Positions 21,700 to 35,640 of a stretch of 64,000 bases of DNA are shown one piece after another. Numbering within the stretch: the first letter of the stretch is position 1; each line of letters opens with the position of its first letter. The stretch is from Cenococcum geophilum 1.58 (lineage: Eukaryota; Ascomycota; Dothideomycetes; Gloniales; Gloniaceae): positions 1,178,001 through 1,242,000 of the forward strand of contig KV748213.1 of the NCBI GenBank assembly GCA_001692895.1, read 5' to 3'. The notes beneath the pieces were generated by a model. That model had not been told where the DNA came from and ran no database searches. It saw only the letters and a list, made by a program, of their open reading frames with translations. The position numbers and the translations under genes were made by a program.

Positions 21700-24600
21700 A
21701 TACTTTAGACGAAGAAATAATTAACGTTTTAACCCCCTAGGCGGAGCTTGCGGCTGCTAATACCAAAATTAAATAATTACGAGAGCTACTTAAAGCTAGA
21801 GATACCCCTATATCTAATAATAAGTTATTATTAGATAACTAAAGACTTACTATAGTCCTTTAGGCCCTATCCTAGCGCCTTAGTGGATCTACTAAGGCCT
21901 ATATAGCACTAAAGCGGTTAATAAAGGTTGTGGACCCCCTACTACTTACAGATGGAACCGACCCTATATTTAATAATTAGAAGCTTTAATTATAGGATAA
22001 GCTTAAAGTTAATATAGACTACTTCCCTAATGCCTAAGCTAAAATGGCCTATGTCTTTAGCTGTACTAGCGAAGACACCTAGACGCATTTACGCCCGCGA
22101 TATACTAAAGACTTAATAGACCCCTTTATCTTTAAAGAAGAAATAATTAAATACTTATCTTTTATTTATAAAGACCCTTTTAAAGTATAAAACGCTTGCC
22201 TTAGCTATAAAAGCCTAAACATAAAAATAACGGAGACCTTTTTAGCCTTCTAAACCCGCTTTTTATACCTAGCTAGATAGGCCTAGATCTCCTAGGAAGA
22301 CCTACTACTAGACCTCTTTAATAAGCTTACCCTAGACCTATAGTAGGCTATATTACTAGCTTATACTATAGTATAGACGTTAAAGAAACTTATAGACTAT
22401 TGCCTAGCTATTAACTAAGGCCTCCGTTAAATTAAGGTATATGTTAACCGGCTAAAAACTAAAAACCTTATAAACTAGGCTATAAGAACTGCGAGTACGG
22501 CCTATAGTGCCCTAGTATAATCGGCAACTCCTATAGCTAACCCGGCAGCTAGCTATATAGCTACCCCTACTATAGGCCTAGTGTACACTCGGCCTATATA
22601 TAGTGACCCTAATATATAGGCCCTTAGCGATTAAGGAGCTTACTTCTTATATAGTTAAATAGGCTATCCTATAAGGAACTACCTAATAAAGGTAAAAATA
22701 AACAAGGTTTTATTAATTTAGGAGGATAATATAGAGCCAGAAAAAGAGGAACCCTAGAGGAAGACTCCTCTCTAGGGTTAAAAGGGATCGATATATTATA
22801 TATTAATCTAGGTTAGCTAGTTAGTAAAAGAAGCTACATTATCCCTTATACTTTATTTTATAATAGATATTAAGTTTTAACCTCTACTTTAGCTAACTTA
22901 GAAGTAAATATCTTTACTTTAATTAACACAAAGTGCGCTATAAAACTGGCTAACTTTTTAAATATACCCCTTAAAGAACTGCCTAAACTAATCCCTATTC
23001 GCGGTTATAACGGACAGATAGGGCTACCTATTATAATTATCTTGCGGATCCACCTCCGCGTTAATAGACGAAGGTAGTATAATATCCCCTTTCTTATTAT
23101 AGACTTAGGAAGCTATAATATAATCTTAAAAAGAAAATGGCTAGCCTATTTAGGCTTATAGCTTAAAGTATAGAGCAGACGGCTTATCTAGCCCAAAACT
23201 CTACCCCTAACCCCTTCCTTTATAAAAGAAATTAGTATTATAATAGAAAACCTTATACAGCCTTAGATTAATACCATTTACTAGGCCGATGCTATACGTA
23301 AAGACTAGGCCTTTAAGAAGGACGTATAGCTTAACCCGTAACGGATCTATATACTACACTACCCCTAGACTACTTATATTACGCTACCCGTACTAAAGAC
23401 CTAGGAAGTTAGTAGTAACCTAGCTAAGTTCCCTATAAAGAACCCTATAAAGCTATAAAGGAAAGCTAGGGATATTAGACACTATACTAAACTAATAAAT
23501 AGGAAGGATAATTTACGGAAAATGGAATATAAGCTAAGGAAGACTATAAACCCTATACCGTAAACCACGGCTTAATAGACGCTAAAGAAACCTACGGACC
23601 TCCCACTAGTTAATGTCTACTATATTAGCGCTATAGGATTCTACTAGAACCTAGTTTAGCCTAATACCGTTACCTTTATAACTAGCCTATACAAAATTAA
23701 CTAAATAATTAAAGAAAAGGAAAGTAAGCTTAGTAGATAAGAAAGCGGGCTTATAGATAAAGAACTAATAGAGTAAAAACTGCCTAATTAACACCGGAAA
23801 TTTAAGGATATATTCTCTAAGGCAGTGTCTAATATGCTTTTACCTTATTAACTATATAACTATAAGATTGAGATTAAGCAAGATAAGGGAAGCACCCTTA
23901 GCTTTAGCCCTCTCTACCTATAGTCTATTGCCGAATTATAGGCTATAAAGTAGTACCTTATTAATAACCTAAATAAGGGCTTTATTAAGCCTAGCTAAGC
24001 CCCTTTTAACTTACCTATTCTCTTTATTAAAAAGCTAAATAGAGGACTGCGCTTCTGTATTAACTACTATAAGCTAAATAATATAACCCGCAAGGACCGC
24101 TACCTACTGCCCTTACTTAATAAGACTCTTACCTAAATAAGTAGAGCTAAGGTTTTTATAAAGCTTAATATCCGCTAGGCCTTTTACTAAATTAGAATAA
24201 ACCCTAAGTTTAAGAATTTTATTATATTCCGGACCCGTTATAGGACGTATAAATATAAGGTACTTCCTTTTAGACTAACTAACGGACTAGCTATGTACCA
24301 GCGGTATATAAACGATATACTCTTTAACTACCTTAACAACTTCTATACGGCCTATCTAGATAATATTATAATCTATTTAAAGAACAAACTGGAATATAAG
24401 GAGCATGTCTATAAAGTCTTATAACGGCTCCGCGAAGCTAGCCTTTAGGCTAATATTAAGAAGTTAGAATTTAGTGTTAAGCGTATAAAGTACCTAGGTT
24501 TTATTATTAGCATAAATGGAATTAAGGCCGACCTAGAGAAAACGACCGTAATTAACTAGTGGACGCCCCTATAGACCGTAAAGGGGGTATAATCGTTTTT

Positions 24601-26293
24601 AGGTTTCTATAACTTCTACTAACGCTTTATTAAGAACTATAGCAGGATTACCCGGCCTCTTAACCACCTTACTAGAAAAGACTAGCCCTTTTACTTTAAC
24701 GCTATATATATACAGGCCTTTAATAAGCTTAAAAAATGGCTAGTATCGGCCCCCCTACTTACCTACTTTAACCTAAAACGGCCCTTAATGCTAGAAACTA
24801 ATGCCTTAAACGGCGTAATAGCCGGTATTTTTTCCTAAAAGCAACCGGATGGAGAATGGCACCCTATTATATACTATTTAAAGACTATAATAGATACTAA
24901 ACTAAACTACCACATCTATAATAAAGAAATACTAGCTATTATCTTTAGCTTTTAGCACTTGCGTATACAGCTAGAGGGGACCCCTAAACCTATTAAAGTA
25001 GTATTAGATTATAAGGCCCTAGAATACTTTATAATAACTAAGGCCCTTACAGCCTAGTAGGTACGCTAGGCGGATATTCTATCTTAGTTTAACTTCTTAA
25101 TTATATATAGACCAGGCGCTATAAACCGTGTAGATACTTTTACTAGGCGCGAATAAGACCTAGGTAACTATACGGCTACGAAGATCTTATTATAGACCTA
25201 GACGCTACTACGACTAGAGTACCTTAACCCTTAAATATAGGCAGAACTAAGTATAGACCCCTTAGGCGCTAAGATATATCCTATTAACCCTTTAGGACTT
25301 AACTTAATTAACAAATTGCTGTAGATAAACTGTATGGCCCCTTCTCTATAGAAGTACCGTAAAAAGGTAAAGAACGTTACCAGCCTATAGTCCCTTAAAA
25401 ATGGATTACTTAAGTATTAGGAACGGCTAGTAGTAGTAAAAAAATAGAACTTACGGACTCGGCTTATTACTAAAGCATATACCTAGGTTTTTATGGCCTA
25501 CTCTAGAAAGAATAAGACCTATAGGATTATTGGCGACCGCTATTACTGGCCCGAAATAGTTATAGATATCGACCGCTATATACAGAACTGCAACGACTGC
25601 TATAGGTCTATAATCCCATAAGATAAGACCCTAGGATTATTAAAACCCCTCCTAATACCTAACTACCTTTAGTAATATGTCTCTATAGACTTTTATAAGC
25701 TACCTCTAAACCATAACGGATATAATATAGTTATAATCCTAGTTAACTACTTTAGTAAGCGCCCGTTCTTAATTCCCTATTATAAGAATATTAATGCTAA
25801 AGAGGCAGCCTAACTGTATATTTACTACGTCTACTAAATTTATAGACTACTAAATACTATTATATCTAACTATAGGCCGTAGTTTATATTAGCCTTTTGA
25901 AATAAGTTTACCTAAATTCTAGGTATTAAGCTAAAGCTTTTTACGGTATATTACCCCTAGATAGACAGTTAAACGGAGATTATAAATTAATACTTAGACT
26001 AGAGACTCCGGCCTTTTATTAACTACTTCTAAAATAACTAGGCTAAACTATTGCCTTTAATAGACTACGCCTAAGCGACCCTACCCTATAACTCTACCAG
26101 ATTTGCCCCTATTTAACTAGAAATGGGTTACTTACCCTATATAAGCTTTAACTAGAAAAGACTAGAAGGGCCCTAGACTATACGCGAAAAACTATCTTAT
26201 AAGGAAGCCTAGTAGTACGCTAAGCGCTTAGAAGAAGTTTAGAAAGTAGCCTATACGAACCTAAAAAAGGCCCAGAAATTAATAGAACAGTAG
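21700..26293 (+). pseudogene. Outer element gag-pol, degraded (gag to integrase core)
   Basis: Recognisable text despite many TAG/TAA codons at former Gln or Trp. Gag lies near 22150-22450 (DLLLDLFNKLTLDL). A CCHC-like knuckle relic follows near 22650. Protease lies near 22900-23150 (GSYNIILKRKWLAYLGL). Reverse transcriptase spans about 23850-24500, with LPFRLTNGLAMYQRYINDIL and the catalytic box changed to AYLDNIIIYL (YLDN where YLDD or YVDD is expected). RNase H spans about 24780-25150 (LETNALNGVIAGIFS). Integrase core spans about 25660-26150 (SIDFYKLPLNHNGYNIVIIL). It is interrupted by the nested element just after LKKAQKLIEQ and continues at 35200. Confidence 0.88.
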
Positions 26294-26298
26294 GTAAA

Positions 26299-26513
26299 TG
26301 TAAGGGGATCTTGTAGACAGGGGGCTATAAGGACACGATTGGAATAGGATAGATTGGTAAGAGAGACGAATCCTTGAGGAGGTAAGGCCTTTGGGATTAT
26401 GGAGATTATATACTACGGGTACGTGCCTTTGGCATGTGACCGGCGACCATCTAAGGGGCGTCTGGGGGTTGTCCTGAGGGCAACCTAAGGTGTCCGCAAT
26501 AATATCCCTTATA
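26299..26513 (-). repeat. LTR of nested element (its 3' LTR)
   Basis: 215 bp, matching 34980-35194. Differences are transitions (for example gacaggggg versus gataggggg and cacgattgg versus cataattag), the RIP signature. The element's polypurine tract, read on the minus strand, abuts it. Confidence 0.92.
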
Positions 26514-28042
26514 TTGCCCCCCCCCTTCTTACGGTCGGCCCCCAATCGCTATTACCTTGCGGTAGGGAGATTATAAGGGCTCGTCCCAGAAGAGGTTCGG
26601 AGAGATATTAAAGAGGTATTAGCATGCCGCTGTATATTATCTATCTATCTAACCCCTGCTTTAAACTCCTAAAAAACCTTAATAAGGGAAAAACGTGACT
26701 GGAGAAAAGACGCGAGGATTGCTAGAAAACCTATCAGAAGTCTACCGGAAGTATACCGGTGACTACCTAGGCTAATATAGGGATTTTTATGCAACTCTAC
26801 TTCTAAGCCTTTATGCTAGTCTATAATTAATCATAAGTATTATAGGCAATTTAATATTCCAATATAGTTTTATAGAACCTTTTGGTATGGGATTTAACAT
26901 ATAGAGCCTTAGCTTACCATTGTCTTTAACTGCTAAGATATAATCTATAATTCTTTCTTATAATCCTTTTCTTATAATCCTCTACGTCACTAACGTATTA
27001 TTCCCACATTTACCCTTAGGCTATTAAATACGGTTAAGGTATTAATTAGTTAGTTAAAGAGACTTATCTCTTAAGATTTGGTGTATATAGTTTTAAATCT
27101 GGTAGTCCTATGCCGTATATTTAGCGTAGCTCTACTACCTAGCAAATAGGGACATTTTATAATAGTAATTATAGCTATTATACGATTATCAAGAACGTCT
27201 ATAACGTTATTCTTTAATACTATAGTATCGTTTTAGGTCTAATTTAACCCATATATGTCTTTAATTTAACGTCTTAATTGCCTTCCCCTAGCTACGTAGT
27301 TAGTTTTTATAAGGAAGTAATAGTTAAATAACTTATACGCGTGTTTCCTTCCTTTTAAATAGCGCTATTATAACGGAGTTATATTAGTAAGGTTGCGGCT
27401 ATTTACTAGAAGGGTATTAGACGGTAAAGTATAAGGACACCTTTACTTATTAAGCAGCTCCTTTTCCTTAACACCTTACTTTCCCATTATTAACCTTTAT
27501 CCAATTTTGGACGTATCTTCAATATATTATTAAGATTTTCTTTTTTTCCATTAATAATTTAATATACCTCTTCGTTCTCCTACTAACTGCTCTTCTAAGT
27601 AGATTTTATAGCGTATCCTAGCCCTACCTTTATATATAGAACCCTAACCTCCGCTAACTTATAACTAGTGCTAGTCTTACCTAAATAATTTTACCTATAC
27701 GTCTTTAAAAGACTAGAAATCTAATAATAGGATTCTGGAGGCTTATAATAAGACGTACTACATTAAATCCAATACCTTTAGTCTTTATAATTAATGCATA
27801 TATACCAAGAGCAGCAGTTATATTAAGGTGAGCTTTTCTATTCTTAATAGATTTCTATTACTAACTTTAAGCTTTAATAGCCTAGGCCTAAGTAGTGATG
27901 TTCCTTTAATATCCTTAACTACTATATCGCCTAGGCTCTCTCTTATTTTAGCGTAAATGCTAAACAACTTAGCCGAATTCAAAACTATACTACGGCTATC
28001 TACACTACCTATAATTCCTAGCAAGCTAGCTAGTAACGCCTA

Positions 28043-28811
28043 ATGCAAGAGCAAGGTTAGTATACTAAGGATAGGGTAAAGGATAGGAGTAATAAGAAGA
28101 AGGTTGCTGTTTACTATAGGAAGGAGTTCGCATATACGCGTTAAGTTTCAAAAGAGCATAATATAATACGTTATTAGGTAGGTTACCCTTCGGATACCTA
28201 CCGGATAGGTAACTAACAGTTACCGTAGTAAGGTCTTGGTGGTTCTAGACTATACCAGCCAGCTAACGTCTCTATTCATTCTAGGCTTAAGCGTATCTTT
28301 ATTAACTATAAGCTTACGCCGCAAGAGCTTCATTAGTATTAGTTTGGACCTAATATTAGTATTAAGCGTTTAAGAGTCTCTGCTCTAGCTACACCTCATC
28401 ATCCTGCCCCTATTTTTATACCTACTTGTACGCCTACTAAGGCATCTAAATCCCATTCTCGTTAGCCATCACTTAGTGGCCCAATGGATACTAATCCTAC
28501 TCCTAATAATAAGGCGTAGTAGCTTTTTAAATTAGGCATTTGTGGTTTAGACTTTTAGGATTCGTTCTTATATATAGTAGCAATTAAGGACCTTAATTAG
28601 GTACTTAGGAAGGCCTTATAAGGCTTTCAGAAAGGGCTTAGAAGCCCTAGGAATAATGTTTTTAGTATAGATTAATAAATAGGAATACAATTCTAGCAAA
28701 ATGCCCTATTAACTCTATACTATATACGTAAAAAGGCTAAAAACCCGTCCTGCCTTAGGCTGTAGCCTTATCCTTATAGTTTCCGGAGCCTATTTATTCC
28801 ATATCCGATTT
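28043..28811 (+). pseudogene. Antisense ORF inside nested retroelement, unknown function, RIP-degraded
   Basis: One plus-strand frame from ATG 28043 runs about 255 codons and is broken only by TAG/TAA codons, which fit former Gln (CAG/CAA) or Trp. Readable stretches include KDRSNKKKVAVYYRKEFAYT, GSRLYQPANVSIHSRLKRIF, ATPHHPAPIFIPTCTPTKAS and LFKLGICGLDF. The overall look is basic, then Pro/Thr/Ser-rich, then helical. It lies convergent to the element's pol, between the chromodomain and the 3' LTR. I do not recognise a family. It may be an accessory ORF of the retroelement or a captured gene. That TGA near 28811 is the true end is uncertain. Confidence 0.5.
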
Positions 28812-28889
28812 GACCTATTTACTCTTTTTACGAGCTTTTTTTATAGGTCGCGATAACACTATAGTATTAGAGCGCTTTCTGCGACTTAT

Positions 28890-31800
28890 AGATTATAGAC
28901 CTTAGTCCCAATATTTTTTTAGAATATCTTCGCAATAATTAAGGTAATCCTCTGGTTCCTATATAGAGTTCTTAGCGGGCCAGCCTAGCCATTTAACTTC
29001 AAATTAAAGCTTATTCTTAACAGACTTATAGTATAGTATAGCTTTAACCTTATACCGCTCGCCCACCACTTTAGGGTGTTTAATTGGACCTAGACAGAAG
29101 TTCTTTTCCGGCGGTGGTCTATGCCATAGCTCTAGTAGGTTTACATAAAACACTAAATATATATAGGCTATAGATAGGGGTAGCTAGAGACAATAGGCTA
29201 GCTTACCAATTCATTCCTTAACTTAAAAGGGACCTAGGTATCTTACATTAAGCTTCTTTAATAGTTAACGGGTCTTAATATTTGTTAAACGTAATAGAAC
29301 CTTATTACCTACTCCAAAATGCTTGTCCTAGTACTTATAGTTATACTAAAGTCTCTACTACTTTTAGGCATCTTATAGGCTCTGCTTCGCATACTTCTAT
29401 TACTCCTCCTATTTTTAAAGGTATCCTTATACTCTTTAATAGATGTCCTTAAACTTCCTAGTAGGATCCTATAACTAATTATACGGCCTTAGCTAGTAAT
29501 TATTGGGTATACTATTAAACCTAAATAGTCAAACGCTATAGGTAATCTAGATTAGTGCATACTTATACAATATATATTGCTTTAAATTATAAGCGTACTC
29601 CGCGTACGGAAGTAGCTCGCACTAGTTATCTTACTAGTAATTTAAATATATCCGTAAGTAAGACTCTAGTTTCTAGTTCTAGCGTTCCATTTACCCATCT
29701 ATTTATAGGTAGAAAGCCGTACTATACTAGTAGTCTATCTTTAAATAGAAGTATAGATCCGACCAGTACTAACTTATAAAGACGCTACCCCTATTAGTAA
29801 TAATAGAGTGCGGCTAATCTACTTTAAGAAAGCATTTCTCCTTAATTAGGTTAGCGAGCTCTTATACATTAATTATCTTATTAATAGGAAGGTATTAAAC
29901 GTACTTTAAAAACCTATTAATAAGTACAAGGACCGAATTATATATTTATCCTTAGCTATCTTTAAATAGCGGGAGATCCGTAATAAAGTCTATAGCGTAA
30001 TATTGCTATAGCTCACTAGCGGGGGGAACTAATTTAAGTAGACCCTATGGCTTATGCCTATGGATCTTATATACTTAACACTTCTCGCAATAGCTAATAT
30101 ACTCCTTTACTTCCTAATTAAGCCTTAGCTAATAGTATTTGCGCTAAAGTAATTCCACTATTTTTGCTTAACTATAGTAGCCGCCTAAAGGATTATTGTA
30201 ATTCTTCATAAGAATCTTCTATCGTAGATTTGCTTCTTATAGTACCTAAACCTTACCACCTTTACGCAGTAGGCCTATTAGGTCTAGTTCCCAATAGTAG
30301 CGCCTAGTAGCTTCCTTTCCATCACGTTTCCAATCTGCTTCCGTATTAAGAATGGCATAGGAAGCGTCCCTCCGTTATACCTTACGGATGAGATCCATTA
30401 ACCCTTTAAATGGTTTTTAGGTAAAAGCTGTTTTATCCCATACTACTCTAAGTATAAGACTAAATAGTACTATAAATCTTATAACTCTTCAATACGCGTA
30501 CGTTAGGAAGGCCGCTACAAGGTTAAAGTCCTTTAGTTATTACAGGGCTCCAAGTTCCAATTACTCTATAGCTTCACTATTTATTTAAGGGGATAGCTTA
30601 GTAATTAGAGATAGTGTATTACTAGGTTCTAAGAATGTATTAGGGACGTCCTATCTAGGTATATTTGGACCCTTATTAGTAACGGACCGGGTACTAGCCA
30701 GAACATCAGTAGAAACCAATGGGGCTTATACCGCCTAAGACTCGGTATATAGAGCTATGGGTACTTAAGCATCCTATACCCAGAGCTTATTCTACAATAT
30801 AGGGAGTAAGATATCTATTATCTATTTTCCTTCTCCCGTTTTAAAGCCTTTAGTATAGTCTAGCCGTCATAACGGTTTATTAGCAGGGTTATTTTCTCCT
30901 GGCTTATATTCAATCTTAAAATTAAATCACGTAAGCTCCTCTGCCTATCTAGCTTATTAAGGTATAAGCTCCTTTATAGTTATAAAGTAGCGTAGATTAT
31001 AGTAATCTAAGAGTATATAAGTGGTATAGCTCGCGTACTTAAGGTAGTATCGCCACTGTTTAAAGCAGTTGACTATAGCTAGTAGTTCCTTATTATGGGT
31101 ATAATACCTAACTTTAGGTCCCTAGAATTTTCTACTATAAAATGCTACTGGTCTCTAATAGAGCTAGGTAGCGTCCGGATGCCTATTAAGTTACAGTAGA
31201 ATACTAGCGAGGGCAAAATTCGATACATTAGTTATCATTATTAATAGCTAATCTAGGTTAAAATACCGCAGCAATAGAGCTTTTATAAACTTTACGCAAA
31301 GTTCCTAAAAACCCTCCTAAACCTTTCTAGGCTATAACTATAGCTTATACTATTTAGTTAGTCCCTTTTTAGTTTTCTTCCTTACCGCCTTTAAGCTTTT
31401 TACTTCTTAGGTCAGGTCTTAGGAAGCTTCTATAATATAGTTAGATAGGTATTAGGTAACGTTTAAGTAGTTATAGATAAAGCGCCTATAGAAATTGGCA
31501 AAGCCTAAAAATACTTAAATATCCTAGTAGCTCTCTAGCTCCGGCCACTCCTAGATCGTCTACACCCGTACTAGGTCTATAACTACATCTATAGGTATTA
31601 CAATGTAACCTAGGAACTCGACCTGCTTAATATTAAAGATATACTTTAACACTTTAGCGTAGAGGCCCTAATTATCTAAACGTTCTAGTACTTCGCGGAC
31701 GTATTACTTGTATTAATTCTCGTCTTTTAAGTAGATTAAAATGTTATCTAAATAGATAACGTATATGCGGTCAACTAGTCCCCCTAAGGCTTTGTAAATA

Positions 31801-34350
31801 TACGATTGGAATATTGCAGGTATATTAGCTAGCCTAAAAGGCATCACTAGATACTTAAAGTGGCCGTATTAGGTCTTAAAAGCGGTCTTCTACTTATCCC
31901 CTTCTTTAATACGGAGCCTATAATAGGCGTCTTATAAATCTAACTTTATAAAGATCTTCGCCCTAAATAGTTAATTTAGCATTTTACTAACCAGTAGTAG
32001 TAGGTAACAGTTTTTAATTATAATCTTATTAAGACCGCGATAGTCTATATATAGCCTTATAGTTCTATCTNGTTTTAGGANNAAGANNATCGGCGCGCCT
32101 AACGGNGACTTANTANGCCGNATCNATCCCTTTTCTAGTAAGCTATTAAGGTACTCCTATAGGATCTCAAGCTCTTTACGTAAGAGGTTATAAATAGGAA
32201 GGTTCGGCGGTTATTTACCTTCTTTTAGATTAATTGCATAATCATACTTTAAGTTCTACGGTAGGACTTTAGCTCTCCTACCCAAAAATACCCTTAATAA
32301 ATCCCTTAGGCCTACTAGAATATTTAACAAATTAGGGTCGCGTTTATCCTTCGCGTTATTATTAAGTAGGTCCCGGAGCTCCCTTAGGATACTTACAGGC
32401 AGCATTATGCGCTATAATAGTTACTTATATATAGTTACCACTATATATCGAACCGTTTTATACGGTAGCCAATAGAGGGTAGGGAACTCCTTAACGCAGC
32501 GTTTAAGGTGCTATAGTATACTTTCCGTATATTACTTAAGCCAGAGTAACCCATAGCGGTTAAAGTATCTTATAAAATCCTTAAGATCGCCGCCTCCTTA
32601 TAATATCTCCGCGACCTATTTAGTAGTTCCCTATAGGGTCTCCATTATAGAGGGGTTATCATCTATACTAAGCTCTATACCCATCTTACTATTAAATAGG
32701 GGTTAAATCCGATACTCCTTTAGGTATAGAGCGTATACTATTTTACCTAGGGCTATATTCTCTAGGATGTCCTTTAAGCTTATTAGTAATATACGCCCTT
32801 TTAAATCTTTATTATTCTACTATTTAAAGGCTCCTATCTTAAAGCGTATCTTAAGATTTACTTCCACAAGCTAAGGGTATTTAAGGATAAAGTTATAACC
32901 TATAAAGTTAGCCGCCTAAAAGGGTTACGGGCCGACCGCCTTAGTACGGTTATATATATCAGCCACTAATACTATAAGCTTATAGGCACTATATAGCTTA
33001 ATCCAATACTTATTTAGGAAGCCTGTAATAGGTTTCCGCCACCTTTACAATAGGATAAGTTTATGCTCTTTTACTAAATCATATTATATAAGATTAATTT
33101 CGGCGCCACTATCGTATAGTGCTTAAAACTATTATACCTCATCTATAGGGAGTATTATTTCTAGCTTAATAGCAATACAGAGAGTCTCTCCTTCCGTATC
33201 TTGCCCTAGTTATAGCTAGGAAAGGTCCGCAACTAGGGCTTTTTTTTTTTTAAATTATTAGTACGGTTATCACCCTACTTATTTTTCTAATAAGATCTAC
33301 CTCTAGAGTTTTCTCTTAACTTCTTAGAGTGTTTTTATAAAGGTGCCGGACGGGTATCAGGTTAGCCCTAGGAGTCTTTCCTATTATTTAAGGTTTCTGA
33401 CTTTAACCCTTCCAAAGTTCTCTTTAAGAACGGCTTTTTTAAAGGTTAGGTCTACCCTATATTACTACTAAAGTGCCCGCGCTTTTGGTAACCCCTTAGC
33501 TTCCTACTAAAAGAGGTCTAGTTCCTTACCGCGTCTTCAGCATTTAGAACTACTCGTTTAAAATCCGCATATATAGTAATCCGTAATAGGGCTCCTACGC
33601 GCTTTATTTCATCATAAATTACTAGCTTAATTTTAGCCTAGATAAACCCGATCTTCTCCTTTTTATAAATGCTACCGTCCTTGTTTTTAAAGGGCTCTAA
33701 ATCTATCTATTAAGCACGAGTTTCTATAAAGTTTATAAACTGGCAGAAGTCGTGGCGGTCTAGCTATATCCTATTCTAGAATAGCTCTGCATTATTATAT
33801 TATACAATATACAGATCTTAAGTCCATTTCTTTAAAAAGGTTTGCAGCTGTGGCCATATAAGCTAATTAAGTGCAATCTAGTTTAGTAATTAGTCTTTAA
33901 TCTTACTAATAATCCAGCGTATACGCTCTTTAGTATTATCTCGTATTATTAGCATCTTAAAGAAGTTGTCTACCTTACAAACCCAATCGTCCAACTATTG
34001 GGCGTTGGGTCTATGGCGGAGTTTTAAACTACCGGAGGCCTTAGCCAGTTAGTCTATATCCTTTTTCCGTTTATAGCGTAGATAACTCTCTAAGTCTTTT
34101 ATACCTCTTTAGGTAGGTACTAGATAGCTCCTAGGAAGCCCTTAGCCTTAACTAGGTTATAAAAGAATTTATCTAGCTTAAATTAGACCCTATTAGATCT
34201 AAATTTGCCCTTAAAGGGTTCTAATATATTTATTAGTAGCTTCCTCCCGTATAGCTTCTAAGAGCCTTATAATAGCTTCCCGATATCCGTCTTAAAGGAG
34301 ATTGGTATAGGGCTCTTAACCTTCCAAACTTAGGCCTGGGGAGGCTCTTA
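28890..34350 (-). pseudogene. Nested element gag-pol with C-terminal chromodomain, degraded
   Basis: Minus-strand coding relic. Gag lies at about 33500-34300, protease at about 32800-33200, reverse transcriptase at about 31650-32300 (FRLANIPAIFQSYIYKALGG, catalytic box YLDN), RNase H near 31000-31300 and integrase at about 29800-30500. The chromodomain at about 28900-29040 reads EVKWLGWPAKNSI, then EPEDYLNYCEDILKKYW. A scatter of N bases at about 32071-32122 marks poor sequence inside the reverse transcriptase. Stops are TAG/TAA at Gln or Trp positions. Boundaries are approximate. Confidence 0.8.
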
Positions 34351-34979
34351 TTATAGAGGTAGTATTAGTACTAGTAGCTAGTATAGGCTTCCCAATAAGG
34401 CTCGGGTCCTAAGTTAGTAATTAGCTTAGATTACCTAAAGGGGTAGGCCCGCTTGGCTTATAAGCAGTCTATATACCACTACTATGCCAATTATAGGCCG
34501 GTGGTCTTCCAGGAGGGTTCCGGTTGGTTCCCTAGTTAAACGCGTTAGTATATTCCTCTAGTATTTTTAGCTTAGGGGAAGATCTTAGAGTTACCTCTAG
34601 CGCTTAATCTTCTAATTGGCCTAGGTGGGGCTAGAGGGGTTTTAGTTACTTTCTAGCAGCGTTGCGACCGTTATAGAGGGTATCTACATTTTCCTCAGCG
34701 GTAACCGTAGGTGTATAAGAGTCTTTAAGCTCCTAGAGTATTTAGGTATTAGGGCTCATTCAACCATCTTACCTAAAGGGTTATATTATCGCAATCTTTT
34801 GCTATTAGAGGGACCTTCCTGCCTTTACGCGACAGCTTTCTATAAGGTATCCATAGAGTTTCTGTTTAGGTCGTCGCGAGATTTTAAGGGAGGATAGTAG
34901 TTGTAAATAAATGATATAAACAAATAATCTGGTCCTTAAAGCCGACTACCCTTCTAAAAAAGAATAGGAAGGATTTAAA

Positions 34980-35194
34980 TATAAGGGGATCTTGTAGATA
35001 GGGGGCTATAAGGACATAATTAGAACAGGATAGATTAGTAAGAGAGACGAATCCTTAAGGAGGTAAGGCCTTTGGGATCATGGAGACTATATATTACGGG
35101 TACGTGCCTCTGGTATGTGACCGGCGACCATCCGAGGGGCGTCCGGGGGTTATCCTAAGGGCAACTTAAGGTGTCCGCAATAATATCCCTTACA
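34980..35194 (-). repeat. LTR of nested element (its 5' LTR)
   Basis: 215 bp, matching 26299-26513. The first base pair is mutated (TATAAGGGG for TGTAAGGGG); the last bases are intact CCCTTACA. Target duplication GTAAA follows at 35195-35199. Confidence 0.92.
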
Positions 35195-35199
35195 GTAAA

Positions 35200-35640
35200 T
35201 AAGTATAGGCGCGAGCTTAATTTTACTATAGATAATATAGTTTAGGTTATAATAAAGAACTAGAAGATAAAACGGCCTAGCCATAAGCTAGATTATAAGA
35301 TAGTAGGACTATATAAGATTTTTAATAAAGTAGGCAACTTATATAAGGTTAAGCTCCTAAACTTAATTAAAGTCTACCCTATCTTTTTACCGGATAAGCT
35401 ATAGAAAGCTATAAATAACCTATTACCCGGATAAAAGAATAAACCTTCCCTACTAATTTAAGTTAACAACGATAATAAATAGGAAATTAAAGAAATACTA
35501 GCCTATAAACTTATAAAGGGAACGTTAAAGTATTATATTAGTTGGAAAGGATATAACCTAGACCCTACTTAGTACCCTATATAGAACTTTATAGGTAGCC
35601 CCTATAAGCTTTAGGAGTTTTATAGCCGTTACCCTAATAA
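35200..35640 (+). pseudogene. Outer element integrase C-terminus and chromodomain, degraded
   Basis: This continues the outer pol after the nested insertion. The integrase tail reads RRELNFTIDNIV, then KRPSHKLDYKIVGLYKIFNK. The chromodomain reads YYISWKGYNLDPT, then SPYKL and EFYSRYPNKP. The chromodomain places the element in the chromovirus branch of Ty3/gypsy, whose integrases target histone-marked chromatin (family knowledge). Confidence 0.85.

Larger units (their letters stand above)
26299..35194 (-). mobile_element. Nested Ty3/gypsy LTR retrotransposon, opposite strand, RIP-degraded
   Basis: Two 215-bp LTRs (26299-26513 and 34980-35194; TGTAAGGGG..CCCTTACA, with end bases partly mutated) are flanked by the same 5-bp duplication, GTAAA (26294-26298 and 35195-35199). 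A C-run next to the left LTR (ATTGCCCCCCCCCTTCTT) is the complement of a polypurine tract, so the element reads on the minus strand. The reverse-strand text confirms it: YLVMPFRLANIPAIFQSYIY then IYVIYLDNILIYLKDE (about 31730-31860), and a chromodomain near 28900-29040. At 8.9 kb it is longer than usual; about 2.4 kb lies between the chromodomain and the 3' LTR and holds an antisense ORF. It inserted into the outer element's integrase region and is therefore younger. Confidence 0.93.
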
